Both the position numbers and the translations under genes were made by a program. From Candidatus Kapaibacterium sp. (lineage in GTDB: Bacteria > Bacteroidota > Ignavibacteria > Kapaibacteriales > UBA4661), in assembly GCA_004292595.1 (NCBI GenBank), contig RDXM01000158.1:1-36166 (forward strand): DNA of 36,166 nt. Reading direction: 5' to 3'. Positions 1 through 6,308 of the stretch are shown piece by piece; the stretch's first letter is position 1, and the number at the start of each line of letters is the position of its first letter. The notes under the pieces were generated by a model, which had not been told where the DNA came from, searched no databases, and saw only the letters and a program-made list of their open reading frames with translations.

Positions 1-107
1 ATGAGTTGTACGACACAAAAATACGGCAGACACGAGAAGGAACATTTAACCTAAGTTAAATTCGACCAATGCCTGATACACACTGGCTTGTATAGCTTCT
101 CACTTCA

Positions 108-734
108 TCATCGCTCTGCCAAACGCTTGCGAATGCGCGAGAGCGAAGGAAGCTGAACACCGAGAAATGATGCGATGTGTGAAAGCGAAATGCGATTGGC
201 GAGGTCTGGATATGCCGCTTGAAAGCTCACATAGCGTTCTTCGGGGGTTTGAAAAAGAAAACTTTCGGTGCGAAGCTGCGACACCGTAAAGCAATCTTCG
301 GCAAAGCGTCGTCCAAAGCGTTCCCAGCCGTGCGAGGTGCGGTATAATTCTTGTAAATCTGCAAAGCGAATTTCTAAGACGAGTGCGTCCGAGAGTGATT
401 CGACGTAGTATTGGCAAGGGGTTTGGGTGGTAAAGCTCTTGAATGAAACGCAAAACTGATGCTCGGCAAAAAAGAAAATATTGATTTCCTCACCGTCTTC
501 GTTGAGATAATACACGCGAAAAACGCCTTGAAGCACGTAGCCAAGCGATGTACAGACGTTCATTCGTGCATTAAAAAAATCATGTTTTGCATAGTGTTTT
601 TCGCGCCAGAGCGGTGCAGCGCGGCGAATATCTTCATCGGAAAGCGGTGTGTATTCTCTCAAGAACCGCACCAATGCTTGCTCGTAATGCGGCGAAGATG
701 TGAGAAAGGTTGTGGGAAAGGTTGTAGGAATCAT
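108..734 (-). CDS. Crp/Fnr family transcriptional regulator
   Basis: A 208-residue cytoplasmic regulator with an N-terminal cyclic-nucleotide-binding-type beta-roll (about residues 20-130) and a C-terminal winged helix. The recognition region near the C-terminus reads SLSHIASFLGVQLPSLSRIR, which is the form usual in Bacteroidota Crp-like proteins. I do not see the classic cAMP phosphate-binding cassette, so the ligand is unknown; many relatives in this group bind no known nucleotide. The ATG at 732-734 is preferred because the frame remains open to 833 only by reading through a palindromic repeat (774-878), and 208 residues is the normal family length. It is divergent from the TPR histidine kinase, and the shared upstream region is filled by that repeat. 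The target genes cannot be read from the sequence. Confidence 0.85.
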   Translation of the reverse strand: MIPTTFPTTFLTSSPHYEQALVRFLREYTPLSDEDIRRAAPLWREKHYAKHDFFNARMNVCTSLGYVLQGVFRVYYLNEDGEEINIFFFAEHQFCVSFKSFTTQTPCQYYVESLSDALVLEIRFADLQELYRTSHGWERFGRRFAEDCFTVSQLRTESFLFQTPEERYVSFQAAYPDLANRISLSHIASFLGVQLPSLSRIRKRLAER

Positions 735-773
735 GAAGAAATGAAAGCGTGAAAAAACTTTTTGAGTATTATC

Positions 774-878
774 TATACTAAAAGTGGGTAAAAATTGCAT
801 ATTAAAAAATGAAGGAAATGAGATACAGTCCACCTTTGAGGTGGACTGTATCTAAAGAAACAAACCTTTTTTAATATA
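774..878 (-). repeat. Family A MITE-like palindromic element, copy A1
   Basis: This 105-bp element has ends TATACTAAAA and TTAATATA. Its reverse complement aligns over its whole length with copies at 10968-11072 and 20201-20304. The centre holds a 15-bp perfect hairpin, AGATACAGTCCACCT pairing with AGGTGGACTGTATCT. Relative to the other copies, two adjacent base pairs have changed on both arms, so pairing is kept. It contains no coding capacity. It fills most of the gap between the divergent crp-like and kinase genes and so may affect both promoters. Confidence 0.85.
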
Positions 879-960
879 GCTGCTGGGCGTGAATCTACGG
901 TATTTCTTTGCAGGAATTCGCAAATTTTTTGCTAATTTCAGCCAACATTTTTTACATCGC

Positions 961-1032
961 ACACTTCCACCGTACACTTCCGTCGTACACTTCCGCTTGC
1001 GACACTCGTTGTTTGTTCACCGTTTGTTCACC
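961..1032 (+). repeat. Short direct repeats in the leader of the sensor kinase gene
   Basis: Three 13-bp units beginning ACACTTCC occur at 961-973, 974-986 and 987-999. Two perfect copies of GTTTGTTCACC follow at 1011-1021 and 1022-1032, the second ending directly at the kinase ATG. An alternative GTG start at 889 would translate these repeats into a poor N-terminus, which is why they are taken as leader DNA. They could be slippage-prone or regulator-binding; neither is shown. Confidence 0.6.
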
Positions 1033-3096
1033 ATGAAAAAAACTCTCTTTATTATTTTTTTGGTTATGCTGGCATTGCGTCCGCTCTCTGCACAAATCCC
1101 AGAGGCAGATTCCTTGAAGCAGCGTCTGACGATGCTACAGCAACGTCACTCCTCGCTTGATACTGCCGTGATTTCATGCTTGAATGCTATTGCTTACAGT
1201 ATGCGCAACAATCATCACGATTCTGCGCTGATATATGCGCGTGAGGCATACCGCCGTGCCGAGCAGATACAATTCTTACACGGAAAAGCGAAATCGCTCT
1301 TAACACAAGGAATTGTTGCTATTTACGAAGGACACTATAATGCCGCGCTCGACCTTCATTTGCAAAGTTTCGACCTTTTTGTTTCGCTCAAGGATTCCGT
1401 TCAGCAAGGATATGTGCTGAATAACATTGGCTATTTGTATAAAGCACAAGGAAAATACACCATTGCAAAGGATTATTTCTTGCGAGCAGAAGCACTTTTT
1501 CGGCAGTGCAATTTTGTCTCTGGTTTGGCGTTGGTGTATGGAAATTTAGGCGATATTGCGCTCAAAGTCTCATCACTACAAGAAGCGTTGGAAATGGAAC
1601 GCAAAGCCTTCGCACTCACACAGCACAGCAAAGAATCCTACCTTGCCAGCGTCGCGCTCTATCATATTGGAACAATTTTCTTTACCATGCAGCGCTATGA
1701 TTCGGCTCTGAGCTACCAACACCGTGCCCTACAGCTTTTTTTGACCGATGGCAATAAATCGTATGCCATTCGCTCCTTCGATAATTTGGCAGCAATTTAT
1801 GCGGCACGAGGGCAATACACCGAAGCCTTTGGCTTTGCCGAGCGCGGACACACGCTGGCAGATAGTTTTAATGTATCGCTGGACTTAGTGTTGATGAAAG
1901 AACGCCTTTCCGCGCTGCACGAGCGCACAGGAAATCCTACACAAGCCTTGCGCTATTTCCGTGAAACGACATCACTACGGGATTCGCTCAGTGTGCAAAA
2001 TATTGAGCAACGCATGAAAGTGCTTGATATGATGCGCTCGTCCGAACAAACACAAAAAGAATTACTTTGGCGCGAAAGCGAACAAAAACATTTGGAATGG
2101 GTGCAAAAAAGCCTGATTGCAGCAATATTTCTGAGTAGTACACTTTTGCTTCTTGTTGTGCATCGGTATCGCTATGTGGCGAAGGCAGAGAGAGAATTAC
2201 GCACGTATCACGACGTGGTAATGCAGCAACAACGCCAACTTCAAGAAAGCCACACAGGTTTAGAGCAAGCAAATAAGCGGCTTGCAGGTCTCAATTACGA
2301 AAAAGATGAACTTTTAGGCATTGTCGCGCACGACCTCAAAAATCCGCTCACGGCAATTATTCTTGCCTCGTCGGGATTAGGCAGAGAAGCCGAGCGCAGC
2401 CCAAACGTACCGTCTGCCCGCGTTCACACGCTCACGCAGCGTATCGGCTTGTCGTCCGAGCGCATGATGAACATTATTACCAAACTCTTGCGGAGTAATG
2501 TTTTAGAAGAAAAAGGAGTGGAATTACGTTTGCAAATGTTCGACATCACCGCGCTTGTCCGCAGCATTACCGACGAACACGTGCCGCACGCGCTCTCGAA
2601 GGGAATTGCACTGCACGTAGAAAGCCCGCCAACACCGCTCTACGCCTACGCTGATGCCAATGCAAGTGCAGAAGTCTTTGAAAATCTTTTAGATAATGCG
2701 CTCAAATACTCACCGCATGGTAAAAAGGTCTATGTGCGCTTGAAAAGCCACTGTTCAAGCAGCGCAACAATCAATCCAGACAATCCAGACAATCCAGATA
2801 CCCATGCAGCACCAGCAAAAAACCAGCACCGAAATACTATTCGTCTGGAAGTGCAGGACGAAGGTCCGGGCTTGTCGGCAGAGGATATGAAAAAATTATT
2901 TGGGAAATTTGCACGGCTTTCGGCGCAGCCCACCGATGGCGAACAATCAATAGGTTTGGGGCTAAATATCGTCAAAAAGCTCGTCGAATCAATGCAGGGG
3001 CGGGTCTGGTGCGAATCGAAACAAGCAAAGGAATCGTCAGAAGAACTTCCGACAGGCGCGACTTTTTTTGTGGAATTACCTGCGCGTCAGGAATAA
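1033..3096 (+). CDS. TPR-domain sensor histidine kinase
   Basis: A 687-residue inner-membrane sensor kinase. A Sec signal peptide (MKKTLFIIFLVMLALRPLSA) is followed by periplasmic tetratricopeptide repeats (about residues 30-335), one transmembrane helix near residues 360-380 (SLIAAIFLSSTLLLLVV), a short coiled coil, and a HisKA/HATPase core. The phosphorylated residue should be His433 in GIVAHDLKNPL. ATP-binding motifs are ENLLDNALKYS, DEGPGLS and GLGLNIVKKL. Between the N and G1 boxes sits a low-complexity insert encoded by 9-bp repeats at 2773-2799 (NPDNPDNPD). The ATG at 1033 is chosen because it starts the signal peptide; an in-frame GTG at 889 does not. No response regulator adjoins it, so its partner is unknown. 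The ligand is probably a protein or peptide bound by the TPRs (inference). Confidence 0.9.
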   Translation: MKKTLFIIFLVMLALRPLSAQIPEADSLKQRLTMLQQRHSSLDTAVISCLNAIAYSMRNNHHDSALIYAREAYRRAEQIQFLHGKAKSLLTQGIVAIYEGHYNAALDLHLQSFDLFVSLKDSVQQGYVLNNIGYLYKAQGKYTIAKDYFLRAEALFRQCNFVSGLALVYGNLGDIALKVSSLQEALEMERKAFALTQHSKESYLASVALYHIGTIFFTMQRYDSALSYQHRALQLFLTDGNKSYAIRSFDNLAAIYAARGQYTEAFGFAERGHTLADSFNVSLDLVLMKERLSALHERTGNPTQALRYFRETTSLRDSLSVQNIEQRMKVLDMMRSSEQTQKELLWRESEQKHLEWVQKSLIAAIFLSSTLLLLVVHRYRYVAKAERELRTYHDVVMQQQRQLQESHTGLEQANKRLAGLNYEKDELLGIVAHDLKNPLTAIILASSGLGREAERSPNVPSARVHTLTQRIGLSSERMMNIITKLLRSNVLEEKGVELRLQMFDITALVRSITDEHVPHALSKGIALHVESPPTPLYAYADANASAEVFENLLDNALKYSPHGKKVYVRLKSHCSSSATINPDNPDNPDTHAAPAKNQHRNTIRLEVQDEGPGLSAEDMKKLFGKFARLSAQPTDGEQSIGLGLNIVKKLVESMQGRVWCESKQAKESSEELPTGATFFVELPARQE

Positions 3097-3117
3097 TAAG
3101 AAGTGGAAAGTGAAAAA

Positions 3118-3150
3118 TGAAAAATTGAGACTCTCGCCCAAAAGCGAGAG
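3118..3150 (-). terminator. Rho-independent terminator of lysA
   Basis: A perfect 7-bp stem, CTCTCGC (3131-3137) and GCGAGAG (3144-3150), with a 6-nt loop. Read on the minus strand it is followed by T-rich DNA (TCTCAATTTTTCATTTTT). It lies 17 bases past the lysA stop and between two convergent genes. The plus side lacks a T tract, so it serves lysA best. Confidence 0.7.
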
Positions 3151-3166
3151 CCTCACAAGAAACATT

Positions 3167-4399
3167 CTACCCAAGCTCAATCTGCGTTGCCATCAGGTCT
3201 TCAAGCGTTTCACGCCGACGAATCAACTGCGCTTTGCCATTTGCAATCAGCACTTCTGCTGGTCGTGGTCGAGAATTGTAGTTAGAAGCCATCATCATTC
3301 CGTACGCGCCAGCATTGTGAAACGCCAAAATATCCCCCTCGCGGACTTCTGAAATGCCCTCGCGTTCCCACGCAAAATTATCGGTTTCGCAGATATAGCC
3401 CGCCACCGAGTATGTACGCGCCTCGCCGCTTGGATTGCTGATGTTCGTGATGTCGTGATGCGCCTTGTAGAACATCGGGCGCAGCAGATGATTCAAGCCA
3501 GAATCAACGCCCGCAAAGGTAGTGGCAGGTGTTTTTTTGATGACATTGACGTGCGCGAGCAGATAGCCAGATTCGCTGACCAAATACTTACCCGGCTCGA
3601 AACACGCATAAAAACTGCTTCCGCGCACCTTCATTTCTGCATGGCAGAGCGCAGAGAGCTTCTCTCCGAGTTCTTCCACATTCGTTTCCTTATCGCCGGC
3701 TTGGTACGGCACTTTGAAGCCACCACCAAAATCGAAAAAGCGAATCGAAGGAAAACGGCGACCTGCTTCAAGAAGTATTTGTGCGCCTTTCAGGAAAATA
3801 TCGGTATCAACAATTTCCGAACCCGTGTGCATATGCAAGCCCGAAACATCAAGGTTGTATGCCTTGACAAGCTGTTCCAATTCATCAAGCTGAGTAATCG
3901 AAATGCCAAATTTTGAGTTGATGTGTCCGGTCGAAATTTTTTCATTCCCGCCCGCCATGATGTGAGGATTGATGCGGATGCACACCGGAACGCTTCCACC
4001 AAATTCTTTGCCTAATTTCTCCAGCATCGGCATATTATCAAGGTTGAGCTGCGCTCCTAATGCAATAGCTTCCTTGACTTCTTCAAAAGATGTATTATTG
4101 GGTGTAAAGAACATATCGCTTGCTTGAAAACCAGCTTTTAAACCGATTTTCAGCTCATTGACCGAAACCGTATCCAGTCCTGCGCCGCACTCCTTGATAA
4201 CTTTCAAAATGTTGATGTTCGTCAGTGCCTTACACGCATATTTGATTTGATGCTGAATGCCCTGAAAGGCAGTATCTAAGCGGTTGTACTGGCGTTGGAT
4301 GGTGGCTGCGTCGTACACGTACAAAGGCACACCAAAGTCATCAACGAGCGAAAGCATATCTACGCCGCCAAGCGTATAACGATTGTCCTGAAGCTGCAT
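3167..4399 (-). CDS. lysA: Diaminopimelate decarboxylase
   Basis: A PLP-dependent fold-III decarboxylase that converts meso-diaminopimelate to L-lysine, the last step of lysine synthesis. The 410 residues match the family length. Lys57 in KYACKALTN forms the PLP aldimine. HMHTGSEI and FDFGGGFKVPY are the barrel motifs, EPGKYLV binds the phosphate region, and CETDNFA plus HNAGAYGMMMASNYN supply the partner-subunit active-site Cys and the C-terminal Tyr. The ATG at 4399 (MQLQDNRYTLGG) is chosen because the 33 residues of the longer frame are phenylalanine-rich and unlike the family N-terminus. It is a single gene convergent with the sensor kinase, with its own terminator. No other lysine genes are in the window. 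Confidence 0.93.
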   Translation of the reverse strand: MQLQDNRYTLGGVDMLSLVDDFGVPLYVYDAATIQRQYNRLDTAFQGIQHQIKYACKALTNINILKVIKECGAGLDTVSVNELKIGLKAGFQASDMFFTPNNTSFEEVKEAIALGAQLNLDNMPMLEKLGKEFGGSVPVCIRINPHIMAGGNEKISTGHINSKFGISITQLDELEQLVKAYNLDVSGLHMHTGSEIVDTDIFLKGAQILLEAGRRFPSIRFFDFGGGFKVPYQAGDKETNVEELGEKLSALCHAEMKVRGSSFYACFEPGKYLVSESGYLLAHVNVIKKTPATTFAGVDSGLNHLLRPMFYKAHHDITNISNPSGEARTYSVAGYICETDNFAWEREGISEVREGDILAFHNAGAYGMMMASNYNSRPRPAEVLIANGKAQLIRRRETLEDLMATQIELG

Positions 4400-4647
4400 A
4401 AAAGAAAAGAGAAAAAAATGAAAAAAGATGAACGGATATGCTTTGGAAATGTGCTGTAAAAATACGCTAGAAATGCCGTGAAAATATTGCCTGAACACCT
4501 TAATCTACGCCATTCTCTTCAATAAAGCAAGATGTTGGCAGAGAAAATGTGCAGCACGAGTGAATTTTTTGTGGTATCTGATAAAACTGTGTACTTCTTT
4601 CCTGAATACGGAATAGTCCAGAGAAATAGAGAAATATTGAATACACA

Positions 4648-4679
4648 TTTCGCTATAAGCGAAATTTGTTGTAACTTTG
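4648..4679 (+). promoter_or_regulatory. Bacteroidota-type promoter with a 17-bp palindrome, upstream of the acyl-CoA dehydrogenase
   Basis: TAACTTTG at 4672-4679 fits the TAnnTTTG -7 element. Twenty bases upstream lies TTC (4649-4651), a near match to the -33 TTG. The -33 region is inside a perfect inverted repeat, TTTCGCT-ATA-AGCGAAA (4648-4664), well placed for a dimeric repressor to block the promoter. A TetR- or FadR-like regulator of fatty-acid genes would suit the gene downstream, but none is encoded nearby. The predicted transcript has a leader of about 220 bases that contains repeat B1. Confidence 0.5.
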
Positions 4680-4700
4680 CAGCTGTATCAATACAAGAGA

Positions 4701-4819
4701 GGACTTTCGCACAATGTGCTTTTGAAGCTCACAGACAGAAATGTCTGTGCCACCAAAGCCAGTATCTATCAGTTTTGTAGTGGCACAGGCATTCTTGCCT
4801 GTGAGGTGTGCGAACGTCC
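4701..4819 (+). repeat. Family B palindromic element, copy B1 (long form)
   Basis: A 119-bp element whose ends form an imperfect 13-bp inverted repeat (GGACTTTCGCACA and TGTGCGAACGTCC). It holds two hairpins: CACAGACA/TGTCTGTG at 4730-4749 and CACAGGCA/TGCCTGTG at 4783-4802. It is almost the exact reverse complement of the element at 10844-10961. It lies in the untranslated leader of the acyl-CoA dehydrogenase gene and makes the upstream frame look open by chance. Confidence 0.85.
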
Positions 4820-4907
4820 TACAAGGGTTTTCCTCGTCCTTTTTTTTGATGTGTTCTTCATTTTTATTTTTCACTTCATTGTTCAATTTTTTTTAGAAAG
4901 TTTTGCT

Positions 4908-6080
4908 ATGACAGATACGCTTGCAGCACCAACCGCATTTGATTTCGACCTTAGTTCTGAGCAAGCAGCAGTGCGCGATACAGCCCGCTCATTTGCAGAA
5001 AATGAAATTGCTCCTGTGGCATTGCACTTCGACGAAACACAAGATTTCCCGCATGAAATCTTCAAAAAACTTGGTGATTTAGGGTTTTTGGGTATTATGG
5101 TTCCGACCGAATACGGCGGAAGCGGTATGGGATATGTCGAATACGCTCTTATTGTTGAGGAAATTGCCAAAGCCTGTCCTGCGATTGCCTTGGGCGTTGC
5201 GGCGCACAACGGCTTGTGTACGGGGCATATTCTCCGCTTTGGCAGTGAAACCTTGAAAGCAAAATATTTGCCACGTCTGGCAAGCGGCTCCACAATGGGC
5301 GCGTGGGGGCTGACCGAACCCAGCTCTGGCTCTGATGCGGGCGGTATGCTCACAACAGCCGTGCAAGAGGGCGACGACTGGATTTTGAACGGCGCAAAGA
5401 ATTTTATCACGCATGGCAACGTCGGCGATATTGCGGTGATTCTCGCCGTTACCGAGCGCTCCAAAGGCACAAAAGGCATTACGGCGTTTGTTGTTGATAA
5501 ATCCATGAACGGATTTTACGGTTCAAAAAAAGAAAATAAAGTTGGAATGCGTTGCAGCGACACAGCCGGCTTGACACTCGACAACGTGCGCGTTCCAGCA
5601 GAAAATATGATTGGAAATCTGAACGAAGGTTTTATCCAAACTATGCAAATTCTTGATGGCGGACGTGTCTCGATTGCCGCATTGAGTCTGGGCTTGGCAG
5701 AAGCAGCACTGATGCACTCCGTAAAATACGCCCAAGCACGAAAGCAGTTTGGCAAGGCATTATCGGATATGCAAGCAACGCAGTTCAAAATTGCCGATAT
5801 GTCGGTCAAGGTAGAAGCCGCACGTCTGCTCACCTTCAAAGCCGCATGGATGCGCGATAGAGGCATGAAAATGACCAAAGAAGCCGCCCACGCAAAGCTC
5901 TTTGCAAGCGAAATTTCGGTGCAGATTGCCGAAGAAGCCGTGCAGATTCACGGCGGCTATGGCTACACAAAAGAATATCCCGTCGAAAAACTCTGGCGCG
6001 ATTCCAAGTTGCTCACCATCGGCGAAGGAACAAGCGAGGTGCAGCGCATGGTCATTGCACGGAATGTGCTGGCAGAGTGA
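4908..6080 (+). CDS. Acyl-CoA dehydrogenase (short-chain type)
   Basis: A 390-residue FAD flavoenzyme that oxidises acyl-CoA to trans-2-enoyl-CoA and passes electrons to ETF, in beta-oxidation or branched-chain amino-acid breakdown. The three-domain fold is complete. The first family signature is GLTEPSSGSDAGG and the second is HGGYGYTKEYPVEKLWRDSK. The catalytic base should be Glu373 in IGEGTSEVQR, at the position used by short-chain (butyryl-CoA type) enzymes. The ATG at 4908 is chosen because residues encoded upstream read through repeat B1 and a T-rich stretch. The substrate chain length cannot be fixed by reading. A terminator follows, so it is probably transcribed alone. Confidence 0.92.
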   Translation: MTDTLAAPTAFDFDLSSEQAAVRDTARSFAENEIAPVALHFDETQDFPHEIFKKLGDLGFLGIMVPTEYGGSGMGYVEYALIVEEIAKACPAIALGVAAHNGLCTGHILRFGSETLKAKYLPRLASGSTMGAWGLTEPSSGSDAGGMLTTAVQEGDDWILNGAKNFITHGNVGDIAVILAVTERSKGTKGITAFVVDKSMNGFYGSKKENKVGMRCSDTAGLTLDNVRVPAENMIGNLNEGFIQTMQILDGGRVSIAALSLGLAEAALMHSVKYAQARKQFGKALSDMQATQFKIADMSVKVEAARLLTFKAAWMRDRGMKMTKEAAHAKLFASEISVQIAEEAVQIHGGYGYTKEYPVEKLWRDSKLLTIGEGTSEVQRMVIARNVLAE

Positions 6081-6126
6081 ATGCCAATGAGCCAATAAAA
6101 TGTCAGTCACCACATCGCAAATGCTC

Positions 6127-6163
6127 AAAAGTCTCATGTACACTGTGTGCGTGAGACTTTTTT
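6127..6163 (+). terminator. Rho-independent terminator after the acyl-CoA dehydrogenase
   Basis: A perfect 10-bp stem, AAAAGTCTCA (6127-6136) and TGAGACTTTT (6152-6161), with a 15-nt loop and a run of six T. It lies 47 bases past the stop codon and separates this gene from the FAD/Fe-S dehydrogenase. Confidence 0.8.
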
Positions 6164-6308
6164 GTTGTGGAGAATGCTGCATCAGCGCACAAAACCCACT
6201 GTATTCACTTTTTGCGCCGATGCTACTACCGAATGCACTTGCGTTTCAATGCAGGAATGCCTATCTTTCGGGCGTAATTGCTTGCGTTCACCGTATTTTT
6301 ATGCCTTT

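Noticed and set aside
44-61. Inverted repeat ATTTAAC-CTAA-GTTAAAT downstream of the crp-like gene
   Set aside because: AT-rich, short, and without a T tract on either strand; neither a terminator nor an operator can be supported.
889-1032. GTG start at 889 for the sensor kinase
   Set aside because: It would put 48 residues, partly encoded by direct repeats, ahead of a normal signal peptide that begins at 1033.
3455-3916. 153-codon open frame on the plus strand within lysA
   Set aside because: It lies antisense to conserved lysA motifs and has no recognisable domain or start signal.
4883-5506. 207-codon minus-strand frame within the acyl-CoA dehydrogenase gene
   Set aside because: Its Ser/Pro-rich translation and complete overlap with a conserved enzyme mark it as a shadow.
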